Origin: CAIXQW01 sp046049675
GTDB lineage: Bacteria > Bacteroidota > Bacteroidia > Chitinophagales > Chitinophagaceae
Length of the DNA stretch: 20,370 nucleotides
NCBI GenBank assembly: GCA_046049675.1
Contig: JBJORA010000119.1
Span: 1 to 20,370, forward strand
Direction of reading: 5' to 3'
The position numbers were made by a program, and so were the translations under genes. A model generated the notes under the pieces. The model searched no databases, was not told the origin of the DNA, and saw only the letters and a list, made by a program, of their open reading frames with translations. This document shows, in pieces, positions 1 through 7,520 of this stretch. Every line of letters begins with the position of its first letter. Within the stretch, counting starts at the first letter, position 1.

Positions 1-744
1 TTCTTTCGCATCGCGTAAGAATTCGCTGGCAAAAATAAAATCGTTCAAACGTTGATTGGTGCTGTAAATAATATCCTTATTGCTGCCCTCCCACTCTTTC
101 TCGCCTTTGTACAAATACACAATGTGGTCGCCGCTTTCCATTACCGTATTCATATCGTGTGTATTAATTACAGTGGTCATATTGTACTCGCGTGTAAGGT
201 CTACAATCAGTTTGTCAATCACCAGGCTTGTTTGCGGATCTAATCCACTATTAGGTTCATCGCAGAATAAGTATTTTGGATTAAGCACAATAGCGCGCGC
301 TAAGGCAACACGCTTTTTCATACCACCACTAATTTCGCTTGGAAACTTCTTATTTGCATCAACTAAGTTTACACGTTCCAATACCTCGTTTACCCTTTTG
401 CGCTTATCTGCAATACTCATTTTGGTAAACATATCTAAAGGAAAACGAACGTTGTTTTCTACATTTAAGCTATCGAACAAGGCACTTCCCTGAAATAGCA
501 TGCCAATTTTTTTGCGCACCTCCTTGCGATCATCGTCGGTCATATTGCTAAAATTCTCGCCATCGTACAAAATTTCTCCTTGGTCAATGCCAAACAAACC
601 GATAAGGCATTTCATAAATACCGTTTTACCGCTACCACTTGTGCCGATAATAAGGTTGACATTGCCATCTTGCAAAACACAATCAACACCTTTCAGCACT
701 TCTTTGCCGTCGAAACTTTTTATAACGCCTCTTGCTTCTATCAT
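1..744 (-). CDS. Mla-type ABC transporter ATP-binding protein (partial, C-terminus off the left edge)
   Basis: ATPase subunit of a phospholipid-transport (MlaF/Ttg2A-like) ABC importer acting at the inner membrane with the MlaE-like permease encoded just upstream. Translation from the ATG at 744 gives 248 residues without a stop before the window edge. Seen: Walker A GTSGSGKT (34-41), Q-loop Gln85, signature ISGGMKKRVALARA (138-151), Walker B and D-loop YLFCDEPNSGLDP (158-170), H-loop His196. The SGGMKKR form of the signature is characteristic of MlaF-like rather than generic ABC ATPases. The start lies 4 nt after the permease stop, so the two are co-transcribed; no Shine-Dalgarno is visible. 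In this phylum an MCE-domain MlaD protein usually follows, which would lie beyond the left edge (inference). Confidence 0.93.
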   Translation of the reverse strand, partial: MIEARGVIKSFDGKEVLKGVDCVLQDGNVNLIIGTSGSGKTVFMKCLIGLFGIDQGEILYDGENFSNMTDDDRKEVRKKIGMLFQGSALFDSLNVENNVRFPLDMFTKMSIADKRKRVNEVLERVNLVDANKKFPSEISGGMKKRVALARAIVLNPKYLFCDEPNSGLDPQTSLVIDKLIVDLTREYNMTTVINTHDMNTVMESGDHIVYLYKGEKEWEGSNKDIIYSTNQRLNDFIFASEFLRDAKE

Positions 745-748
745 GGGT

Positions 749-1495
749 TTAAGTATCTAGTAATAAAGCTGCCAAGCCATAGTCAGCAAATAAAATAAGG
801 ACACAGCTTACAACAACGCTTGTTGTACTTGCACGACCAATTTCTAAACTACCGCCTTCTACATGGTAGCCAAAATAAGCACTGATGCTGCTGATAATAA
901 ATGCAAACGTAAAGCTCTTAATTAATCCAAAAGTTACATTAAATGCTAAAAAATCCTTTAGCAAACCTTGTGTAAATTGTTGCTCGCTAATAATACCACT
1001 AACAGTACCTGCCATATAACCGCCCCATACTGTGAGAAACATACTAATGACTACTAGGCTAGGAATTACAATCATCGCAGCCGCAATTTTAGGCAAAATC
1101 AAATAAGTTCTACTGTTGATGCCCATTATTTCAAGCGCATCAATCTGCTCGCTTACACGCATATTGCCAAGTTCACTTGCAATTTTACTTCCTACTACTC
1201 CTGCCAATACAATGCTTACAATGGTAGGTGCAAGTTCAAGAAAAGCACTATCTCGAATAATTTGTGCAATAACGTATTTAGCAACGAGCGGACTTACCAA
1301 CTGATAAGCAGTTTGCACCGTTGTTACCGCGCCAAGAAAAATGCTAATGATGATTACAATCCATAAACTACGGATGCCAATTTCGTTGCATTGATGAAAA
1401 AATTCTTGCCAATACTTACGAGCATTTTCCGGACGATTGAACATACGCCCAAGCATCATGAGGTATTTGCCAATATGTTCTAGCAGCTTCTTCAA
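749..1495 (-). CDS. MlaE-family ABC transporter permease
   Basis: Integral membrane permease of the MlaE (DUF140) family, partner of the ATPase that follows 4 nt downstream; together they would move phospholipids between outer and inner membranes. Seen: an N-terminal amphipathic stretch (KKLLEHIGKYLMMLGRMF), then several hydrophobic segments, with the family-typical region LAGVVGSKIASELGNMRVSEQIDALEIMGIN in the middle. I chose a TTG start at 1495, giving a 248-residue protein beginning (M)KKLLEHIGKYL, because family members usually begin just there and because a TATATTTG -7 element lies at 1504-1511, inside any longer reading. The first ATG, at 1459, would remove the amphipathic helix; it remains a possible alternative. 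Family assignment is secure, the exact start is not. Confidence 0.9.
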   Translation of the reverse strand: MKKLLEHIGKYLMMLGRMFNRPENARKYWQEFFHQCNEIGIRSLWIVIIISIFLGAVTTVQTAYQLVSPLVAKYVIAQIIRDSAFLELAPTIVSIVLAGVVGSKIASELGNMRVSEQIDALEIMGINSRTYLILPKIAAAMIVIPSLVVISMFLTVWGGYMAGTVSGIISEQQFTQGLLKDFLAFNVTFGLIKSFTFAFIISSISAYFGYHVEGGSLEIGRASTTSVVVSCVLILFADYGLAALLLDT

Positions 1496-1503
1496 GTGTG
1501 CTG

Positions 1504-1511
1504 CAAATATA
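1504..1511 (-). promoter_or_regulatory. -7 promoter element for the Mla-like operon
   Basis: Minus-strand TATATTTG matches the Bacteroidota -7 consensus TAnnTTTG exactly. It ends 8 nt before the TTG start at 1495, so the transcript would have almost no 5' leader. I see no clean TTG-type -33 element at the usual spacing. Confidence 0.6.
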
Positions 1512-1540
1512 AGGCGCAATATGTATTGTAATTGCTAAAA

Positions 1541-1567
1541 CTATTAGCCGCATCGTGATGCTAATAG
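1541..1567 (-). terminator. Putative intrinsic terminator behind maeB
   Basis: On the minus strand CTATTAGC, an 11-nt spacer and GCTAATAG form a perfect 8-bp stem followed at once by TTTTAG. It lies 16 nt past the maeB stop and 30 nt before the Mla promoter, the expected place for a terminator. The stem is AT-rich and the U-tract short, so termination may be weak. Confidence 0.5.
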
Positions 1568-1583
1568 CAGCAAAGCTTTTCCA

Positions 1584-3872
1584 TTATTGCAATTTCTTCA
1601 TCTTGATTTTCATCTGCGCATCCACCACAGCAATACTTACCATATCTACGATTTGGCTAACACTGCTACCTAATTGTAAGATGTGTACGCTTTTATTCAA
1701 GCCCATCAAAATCGGCCCAACAGCTTCTATATCTGCAAGGCCCATCAATAGATGATACGCAATATTACTTGCACTCAAATTTGGAAATATCAAAACATTG
1801 GGGCTCTCTTTTGTAAGCTCGCTAAATGGATAATTTTCCTTTAGCAAATCTTGGTCAAAAGCAATTGCGCCTTGTACTTCGCCATCTACAACTACATCTG
1901 GATATCTTTCTTTGAGCATTGCTACTGCATCGCTCATTTTTTGTGCTTCGGCTAGCTTGCTACTACCAAAATTACTGTAGCTTAATAATGCAACACGGGG
2001 TTTTATGCCAAGATGAGCAACTTCTCTAACAGTAAGCATTGTAATTTCTACTAATTCCTCCGCTGTAGGATTTTCATTGACACTTGCGTCACTAAAAAAG
2101 ATTGGCCCACGCTTAGTCAACATCATATACATGCCGGCTATTTTATGCAGTCCTTCTTGCAGGCCAACAATTTCAATCGCAGGTTTAAGCGTTTCTGCGT
2201 AACGTCTGCGCAAGCCACCAATCAAAGCGTCTACCATACCAGTACGAAGCATCATGCAACTAAAGTAGTCGCGATCGCGCATAATTTTGCTTGCCTCAAA
2301 TCTATTGTAGCCTCTACGCTTGCGTAATTCGTAAAATATTTCGCTAAACTCTTCGCGCTTATCGTGCCATACATCACTCTTTGGATCGATGATGGTCATA
2401 CCTTCAAGATCAATAAGATGTTCTTTTGCGATGGCACGTATCGTTTTTTCGTTACCTAATAAAGTTGGATGCGCAATGCCCTCATCTAGAGCAATGCTTG
2501 CAGCTTTAATGACTTTAAAGTTTTCGCCGTCGGCAAATGCTACACGTTTTGCTTTGCGCTTTGCTTTGTCGGTAATGGTGCGCATCACTTGATCATCCTC
2601 GCCCAAGCGAGCACGCAATTGCTTTTCGTAAGCTTCCCAATCTGTAATGGCGTACTTGGCTACTTTGCTTTTAACTGCAGCTTTTGCTACTGCAAGCGAT
2701 ACCACGCTTAGCAAACGTGGATCCATTGGTTTAGGGATGATATAGGTTGGCCCAAAGCATAAGTTCTTTTCACCGTATGCTTCGTTTACACTTTCTGGTA
2801 CAGGTAACTTAGCTAACTCAGCAAGCGCTTTAACTGCTGCCAACTTCATGGCTTCGTTGATTTGCGTCGCACGTACATCCAGCGCACCTCTGAAAATATA
2901 TGGAAAGCCTAGTACATTATTAACTTGATTAGGATAGTCGCTACGGCCAGTTGCCATAATTACATCTGGTCTTGCAGCAATAGCTTCGTCGTAGCTAATT
3001 TCTGGTGTTGGATTAGCTAAAGCAAAAATAATAGGCTTCTTCGCCATCAACTTGATGTCCTTACCATTTAAGATATTGCCTTTGCTTAATCCAATAAAAA
3101 CATCTGCACCTTTTAGTGCACCTACTAAAGTTTTTACATTGCTTGCAACAGCAAACTCTGTTTTGTACTTATCTAAATCCTTGCGCGATGTAGTGATAGG
3201 CCCTTTGCTATCAAACATCAAAATATTTTTAGGCGTAGCACCAAGTGCAATATATATTTTACAGCAAGCCATTGCACTTGCGCCTGCTCCGCTTACAACA
3301 ATCTTGATGTCCTTCATTTTTTTGCCTTGCAATTCGCAGGCATTCAACAAAGCTGCACCACTAATAATTGCTGTGCCATGCTGATCATCGTGCATTACAG
3401 GAATATTTAATTCCTTTTTTAAGCGTTGCTCAATTTCAAAACACTCTGGCGCTTTAATGTCTTCTAAATTAATGCCGCCAAAAGTTGGTTCAAGATTTTT
3501 TACTGTACGAATAAACTCTTCAGTATCTTTTGTGTTTACTTCAATATCGAATACATCAATATCTGCGTAAATCTTAAACAGCAAACCTTTACCTTCCATC
3601 ACAGGCTTACCTGCGGCTGCGCCAATATCGCCAAGGCCAAGTACTGCTGTACCGTTGCTAATTACGGCTACAAGATTTCCCTTAGCAGTATATTTATATG
3701 CAAGCTCTTCGTCGCGCGCTATTTCTAAACAAGGTTCTGCAACACCAGGACTGTAAGCCAAGGCAAGATCCCTTTGTGTGCGTGTTTCTTTCGTCGGTTT
3801 AACTTCTATCTTTCCAGGACGACCTTTTGCGTGATACTCTAGTGCGTCGCTTCGTAAAATTTTCTTTCCCAT
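1584..3872 (-). CDS. maeB: NADP-type malic enzyme with C-terminal phosphotransacetylase-like domain (MaeB)
   Basis: Oxidatively decarboxylates malate to pyruvate, supplying NAD(P)H and pyruvate in the cytoplasm. The 762 residues match the length of E. coli MaeB-type two-domain enzymes. Seen: malic N-terminal domain with YSPGVAEPC (40-48) and the HDDQHGTA block; NAD(P)-binding domain with the dinucleotide motif VVSGAGASA near 196-204 and the LANPTPE motif; then, from about residue 430, a PTA-like domain (KRKAKRVAFADGE onward). In characterised MaeB enzymes the PTA-like domain is not an active acetyltransferase but a regulatory domain responding to acetyl-CoA (family knowledge). The start ATG at 3872 gives MGKKILRSDALEYH, the usual family start; an upstream TTG at 3921-3923 lies only 3 nt beyond the -7 element and is rejected. 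It appears to be a single-gene unit with its own promoter and terminator. Confidence 0.96.
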   Translation of the reverse strand: MGKKILRSDALEYHAKGRPGKIEVKPTKETRTQRDLALAYSPGVAEPCLEIARDEELAYKYTAKGNLVAVISNGTAVLGLGDIGAAAGKPVMEGKGLLFKIYADIDVFDIEVNTKDTEEFIRTVKNLEPTFGGINLEDIKAPECFEIEQRLKKELNIPVMHDDQHGTAIISGAALLNACELQGKKMKDIKIVVSGAGASAMACCKIYIALGATPKNILMFDSKGPITTSRKDLDKYKTEFAVASNVKTLVGALKGADVFIGLSKGNILNGKDIKLMAKKPIIFALANPTPEISYDEAIAARPDVIMATGRSDYPNQVNNVLGFPYIFRGALDVRATQINEAMKLAAVKALAELAKLPVPESVNEAYGEKNLCFGPTYIIPKPMDPRLLSVVSLAVAKAAVKSKVAKYAITDWEAYEKQLRARLGEDDQVMRTITDKAKRKAKRVAFADGENFKVIKAASIALDEGIAHPTLLGNEKTIRAIAKEHLIDLEGMTIIDPKSDVWHDKREEFSEIFYELRKRRGYNRFEASKIMRDRDYFSCMMLRTGMVDALIGGLRRRYAETLKPAIEIVGLQEGLHKIAGMYMMLTKRGPIFFSDASVNENPTAEELVEITMLTVREVAHLGIKPRVALLSYSNFGSSKLAEAQKMSDAVAMLKERYPDVVVDGEVQGAIAFDQDLLKENYPFSELTKESPNVLIFPNLSASNIAYHLLMGLADIEAVGPILMGLNKSVHILQLGSSVSQIVDMVSIAVVDAQMKIKMKKLQ

Positions 3873-3926
3873 TACTGCAAATACTTGCCAATACCCAGCA
3901 AGAAAGGGCAAGTTAGCACACAATTA

Positions 3927-3934
3927 CAAATATA
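3927..3934 (-). promoter_or_regulatory. -7 promoter element for maeB
   Basis: Minus-strand TATATTTG, identical to the element in front of the Mla-like operon. It ends 54 nt before the chosen maeB start, so unlike the other genes here maeB would carry a leader of about 50 nt. Confidence 0.55.
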
Positions 3935-4016
3935 GCTTGTGATATATTGCCATTTGCTTGCCATCATAAGGGTACAGAATTCCGTGCTGATCTAGCTGAG
4001 ATAAAAAACTTCGCAC

Positions 4017-4023
4017 TATCTTG
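4017..4023 (+). promoter_or_regulatory. Possible degenerate -7 element before the DUF4293 gene
   Basis: TATCTTG is one T short of the TAnnTTTG consensus but sits 5 nt before the ATG at 4029, the same geometry as the better promoters of this window. The gene needs a promoter here because maeB diverges upstream. Confidence 0.3.
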
Positions 4024-4028
4024 CAGGC

Positions 4029-4451
4029 ATGATACAAAGAAAGCAAACACTTTTTCTTTTGCTTGCGGCAATTTGTTTTATACTTATAGCATTTGTGCCA
4101 TTTGGCGTCTATGCCACTAAAGATGCTATTGGCAATGCTGTGCAGCATGGTCTAAAGGCAGATGCGAAAATTTATTTAGCCATATGCACAAGTGCTGGAC
4201 TTTTGTTATGCATTTTTGCAATCGCTTTATTTAAGAAAAGACCTATCCAAAAACTGCTTTGTTTATGCGCAGCCTTAATAGGATTGAGTATTGCTGTGAT
4301 AGAATACTTTATTGTAAAAGATACTGCCCAAAGTAGCCTAAGCTTCGGCGTAGCGCTTGCACCTTTGGCAGGCTTGCTATGTATGATGGCCCATCGTGGT
4401 GTAAGTGCAGATGAAAAACTAATTAAGAGTCTAGACCGCCTTCGCGATTAA
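4029..4451 (+). CDS. DUF4293 family integral membrane protein
   Basis: A 140-residue protein of the Bacteroidota-specific DUF4293 family; function unknown. Seen: start MIQRKQTLFLLLAAICF, typical of the family (MIQRxQTxxLLL), four hydrophobic segments at about 7-28, 48-68, 74-94 and 104-120, and the conserved cytoplasmic tail DEKLIKSLDRLR. Its length fits the family. It diverges from maeB and is followed after a single nucleotide by a lipoprotein gene, so the two are almost certainly one transcript. The linkage suggests an envelope role, but nothing in the sequence tells what that role is. Confidence 0.85.
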   Translation: MIQRKQTLFLLLAAICFILIAFVPFGVYATKDAIGNAVQHGLKADAKIYLAICTSAGLLLCIFAIALFKKRPIQKLLCLCAALIGLSIAVIEYFIVKDTAQSSLSFGVALAPLAGLLCMMAHRGVSADEKLIKSLDRLRD

Positions 4452-4452
4452 C

Positions 4453-5232
4453 ATGAAGCAACTTGTAATTATAGTATCGGTGATGTGCGCTTTAAGTGCT
4501 TGCAATAGCGGCAGCACAAAAAAAGGCAAGCATATTGCTATGGGCGATAACAGCTTAATTGTTACTGAGCAAGACAGTGCCTTTCTTGGCAATGTTGTGC
4601 GCGACTTGGCAGAAGTACATGGCACATTGCAATCCAATTCAATTGATGCTGTAATGAGCGATGTAGATAGTACGCAAAAAAGCATTGACCTTAATAAAAA
4701 AAGTGCAACAAAAAATATTAGTGGTTTGCAAATAGAAGGTGATGGATTTACTATTACTTTAGGTGGTGCTGTGGTGCGCAGTGGCAATCGACTTATTTTT
4801 CAAACAGGGCAAGTGGAAGAAAACATGACTTGCCAAACGAGCAATTTGCAAGAATGTAAAATAGAACAACGTAGTACAAGCAAGCTTCATATTGTACTTA
4901 ATGGCAAAAGCACTCCGCTAAATTCGCTTGGCGACAACACCACTGAATGGCAAGAATTACCTGGCAAAGATTGCACCTTTATTACACACAGTAAAGTGGA
5001 TATGAAGTATCGCGAAATAGATGCAAAGAAGTTGTATCCGCTAGCAAAACCAATACTTTCTTCAAGTAAGCTAAGTAAAGCAGAACAAGCAAAAATTGAT
5101 AAGCAACTGCGAGAGTCAAGCAGCACTAACAGCGATCTTTACCAAGCAGTGGCTAGCACAACAGAGTTACGCATCAGCGGAAAAGTAAATGGCAAAAGCG
5201 TTACAAAAACTGTAACGATTAATGCTAAGTAA
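4453..5232 (+). CDS. Uncharacterised lipoprotein
   Basis: A 259-residue protein that I do not recognise. Seen: an N-terminal lipoprotein signal MKQLVIIVSVMCALSAC with lipobox LSAC, lipidation at Cys17, and Asn at +2. The mature part is polar, with a short low-complexity linker and, around residues 96-165, an alternating pattern (FTITLGGAVVRSGNRLIFQTG; KLHIVLNGKSTPL) that looks like beta-strands. Two further cysteines (C128, C135 region) and another near 175 could form disulfides. The tail RISGKVNGKSVTKTVTINAK again looks like a beta-hairpin. The gene starts 1 nt after the DUF4293 stop. Its last 8 nt overlap the end of the opposing acetyltransferase gene. Confidence 0.75.
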   Translation: MKQLVIIVSVMCALSACNSGSTKKGKHIAMGDNSLIVTEQDSAFLGNVVRDLAEVHGTLQSNSIDAVMSDVDSTQKSIDLNKKSATKNISGLQIEGDGFTITLGGAVVRSGNRLIFQTGQVEENMTCQTSNLQECKIEQRSTSKLHIVLNGKSTPLNSLGDNTTEWQELPGKDCTFITHSKVDMKYREIDAKKLYPLAKPILSSSKLSKAEQAKIDKQLRESSSTNSDLYQAVASTTELRISGKVNGKSVTKTVTINAK

Positions 5233-5668
5233 CTTTTGGTAGCAATACTTTGTACATTGCAATATGAGGAATGCCAACTTCTAAAAATTCTTTACCACTT
5301 GCGGTATATGCTTGGCTTTCATAAAAACTACGCACTGGCACACGCGCATGTAGCTCAATGCGATTGATATCTATGGAACACAAATGCTTTTCTAAAAATT
5401 GCACCAATTGCTTACCTATGCCTTGCTTTTGATAAGCAGCAGCAACAGCCATTTGCCTAAGCTTTGCAATGCCATCGCCAAGTAATTTTGCCATAACTAC
5501 ACCTTGCACATGATCTTCGCTTAGATATACAGCTACAATTTGATCTTGTTCAGCAGCTAAATCTTCGTCAAATAAGTTTAAACCTAGCGGTAAACGCAAA
5601 ACCTCATTGCGCAGGTTTCGCATTTGCAAAACTTCTAGCTCATCAGTACTATTTAAAAGCCGAACCAT
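5225..5668 (-). CDS. GNAT family N-acetyltransferase
   Basis: A 147-residue single-domain acetyl-CoA-dependent N-acetyltransferase. Seen: strand 4 plus motif A KLRQMAVAAAYQKQGIGKQL, with the acetyl-CoA pyrophosphate loop QKQGIG at 80-85, and a C-terminal HARVPVRSFYESQAYTASGKEFLEVGIPHIAMYK, which has the motif B pattern (FYES-GY/AY) and a late PHI-M strand. The LRQMAV...YQxxGIG pattern resembles ElaA-like members, but the substrate cannot be read from the sequence. The ATG at 5668 lies 2 nt past the prfC stop, so it is the second gene of a prfC operon. Its 3' end overlaps the convergent lipoprotein gene by 8 bp. Confidence 0.85.
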   Translation of the reverse strand: MVRLLNSTDELEVLQMRNLRNEVLRLPLGLNLFDEDLAAEQDQIVAVYLSEDHVQGVVMAKLLGDGIAKLRQMAVAAAYQKQGIGKQLVQFLEKHLCSIDINRIELHARVPVRSFYESQAYTASGKEFLEVGIPHIAMYKVLLPKVT

Positions 5669-5670
5669 GC

Positions 5671-7263
5671 CTAAGCGTTTTGAGCTTCGTGTTCGCTTGT
5701 AAAATGGAAGGTAATCTCTTTATTGTTATTGATTTCCGTATTGAGATACCACTCGCTTTGTGCCAAATAAACCATATTGCCATCTTTGTCAGTTGCGATA
5801 TTGGCTTGCTTGAAACGAGCAAATTCATCAAGCACTTTTGCATCGCCAGTTAGCCAACAAGCCTTGTAAAATGATAGTGGCCTAAAGTTGCAACTAGCGC
5901 CGTACTCTCCTAGCAATCTATACTGAATTACTTCAAACTGTAGTTCGCCTACGCAGCCAATAATTTTTTTGTTACCACCATGCTGCGTAAATAGCTGTGC
6001 TACACCTTCGTCGGTTAACTGTTGAAGACCTTTTTCTAATTGTTTTGTCTTTAGCGGATCCGTATTGACAACTTCTTTGAACAATTCAGGACTAAAACTT
6101 GGTATGCCAGTAAAGGTTAGATTTTCGCCTTCGGTTAGTGTATCGCCAATTTTGAAATTGCCTGTATCGAACAAGCCCACAACATCGCCAGGATATGCAT
6201 CTTCTACAACATTTTTTTCTCGCGCCAAAAATGTGTAGGGATTATTAAAACGCAAATCTTTATCTAATCTAACGTGGTGGTAGTTTTTGCTACGTTCAAA
6301 CTTACCACTGCAAATTCTAAAGAAAGCAATTCTATCGCGATGGCGTGGATCAATATTCGCATGTATCTTAAAGATAAATCCACTAAGTTTGTCTTCGCTC
6401 GGCAATACATCTCGCTTGTCAGTTGGCCTTGGTTTTGGGCTAGGCGCAATTTGCACAAAAATGTCAAGCATTTCTTTAATGCCAAAATTGTTTACGGCAC
6501 TACCAAAAAATACGGGAGCAAGTTCACCATCTAAATATTGCTGCACTGGAAAAGAATCGTAAACCGTATTAATTAAATCTACATCTTCTCTTAATTGTGC
6601 GGCATCTTTTGCACCTACAAGTTCATCGAGTAAACTTGTTTCTAAATCGGGCATTGGCACTAGATCGTCGTCAGTTGCTTTTTGATTGGCTTGAAATTTT
6701 AGAATATTCTTTTCATGCAGATTATAAACACCTTTAAAATCGCGACCCATATTAATTGGCCATGTTAAAGGCTGAGTTTGAATGTTAAGTTTATTCTCTA
6801 ACTCTTCTAACAAATCAAAAGGATTTCTACCGTCGCGATCTAGTTTATTGATAAAAACAATTACAGGTGTGTCACGCATGCGGCATACTTCCATCAAGCG
6901 TTCTGTTTGGGTTTCTACCCCTTTTACGCAGTCGATTACAAGCACCACACTGTCAACAGCTGTAAGTGTGCGATAGGTATCCTCGGCAAAATCCTTGTGG
7001 CCCGGAGTATCCAATAGATTAATGAGCTTATCGCGATACTCAAAGCTCATAACACTGGTTGCTACAGATATACCACGCTGGCGCTCTATTTCCATAAAGT
7101 CGCTGGTGGCATGCTTTTTTATCTTATTGCTTTTTACCGCACCCGCAGTTTGAATAGCACCACCAAAAAGCAAAAACTTCTCGGTAAGTGTGGTTTTACC
7201 TGCATCGGGGTGGCTAATAATGGCAAAGGTTTTGCGCTTTTCTATCTCCTTGGCATACTTCAT
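5671..7263 (-). CDS. prfC: Peptide chain release factor 3 (RF3)
   Basis: Translational GTPase that removes RF1/RF2 from the ribosome after termination. The 530 residues match the usual RF3 length (about 529). Seen: G1 loop SHPDAGKTT (17-25), switch-I region EIERQRGISV (58-67), G3 DTPGHKDF (85-92), G4 NKLD (139-142), then RF3-specific sequence such as FKGVYNLHEK and, in the C-terminal part, GGNKKIIGCVGELQFEVIQYRL. The ATG at 7263 is chosen; the in-frame TTG 12 nt upstream overlaps the -7 promoter element and cannot be the start. The acetyltransferase gene follows after 2 nt. All key GTPase motifs are intact. Confidence 0.97.
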   Translation of the reverse strand: MKYAKEIEKRKTFAIISHPDAGKTTLTEKFLLFGGAIQTAGAVKSNKIKKHATSDFMEIERQRGISVATSVMSFEYRDKLINLLDTPGHKDFAEDTYRTLTAVDSVVLVIDCVKGVETQTERLMEVCRMRDTPVIVFINKLDRDGRNPFDLLEELENKLNIQTQPLTWPINMGRDFKGVYNLHEKNILKFQANQKATDDDLVPMPDLETSLLDELVGAKDAAQLREDVDLINTVYDSFPVQQYLDGELAPVFFGSAVNNFGIKEMLDIFVQIAPSPKPRPTDKRDVLPSEDKLSGFIFKIHANIDPRHRDRIAFFRICSGKFERSKNYHHVRLDKDLRFNNPYTFLAREKNVVEDAYPGDVVGLFDTGNFKIGDTLTEGENLTFTGIPSFSPELFKEVVNTDPLKTKQLEKGLQQLTDEGVAQLFTQHGGNKKIIGCVGELQFEVIQYRLLGEYGASCNFRPLSFYKACWLTGDAKVLDEFARFKQANIATDKDGNMVYLAQSEWYLNTEINNNKEITFHFTSEHEAQNA

Positions 7264-7272
7264 AGTGCGCTG

Positions 7273-7280
7273 CAAAGGTA
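7273..7280 (-). promoter_or_regulatory. -7 promoter element for prfC
   Basis: Minus-strand TACCTTTG matches TAnnTTTG and ends 9 nt before the prfC ATG, implying a leader of only a few nucleotides. The same octamer occurs before the DUF2130 gene. Confidence 0.6.
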
Positions 7281-7508
7281 TTGTAAAGCGCGTGCAGCGT
7301 TAGGCATATGTTTGTCTTTTACAGCCTATTAGCCATTTGATTATTGACATGTGTAAAAAAAGTGCCAAAGCTGTCCCCTTTTTTGTAAAAACATATTAGA
7401 AAAACTATTGGATATAGAGAAAGTAAAACAGGCCTAAAAGCCTCTCAAATGCTGTAAAAACGGATGTAAATGCGGTTAAGATCAGTACTAAATACTAGAA
7501 AGAAATCT

Positions 7509-7516
7509 TAGCTTTA
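7509..7516 (+). promoter_or_regulatory. Possible -7 element before the giant adhesin gene
   Basis: TAGCTTTA matches TAnnTTTG at all but the last position and ends 4 nt before the GTG start at 7521. The rest of the 257-nt divergent intergenic region (7264-7520) holds A-rich stretches and a short AGGC/GCCT hairpin at 7430-7443, but no gene and no clear operator. Confidence 0.3.
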
Positions 7517-7520
7517 CAAG

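Noticed and set aside
52..798. Several overlapping plus-strand open frames at the left edge
   Set aside because: They lie opposite the complete ABC ATPase frame, whose Walker, signature and H-loop motifs are all intact.
3873..3923. Longer maeB reading from a TTG at 3921-3923
   Set aside because: That start lies 3 nt beyond the -7 box and adds residues unlike any malic enzyme; ATG at 3872 gives the family start.
3924..4148. Small minus-strand frame of 74 codons upstream of maeB
   Set aside because: It overlaps the maeB promoter and the start of the DUF4293 gene, and has no recognisable features.
7430..7443. AGGC/GCCT hairpin upstream of the adhesin gene
   Set aside because: Only four base pairs, no U-tract, no conserved context: indistinguishable from chance.
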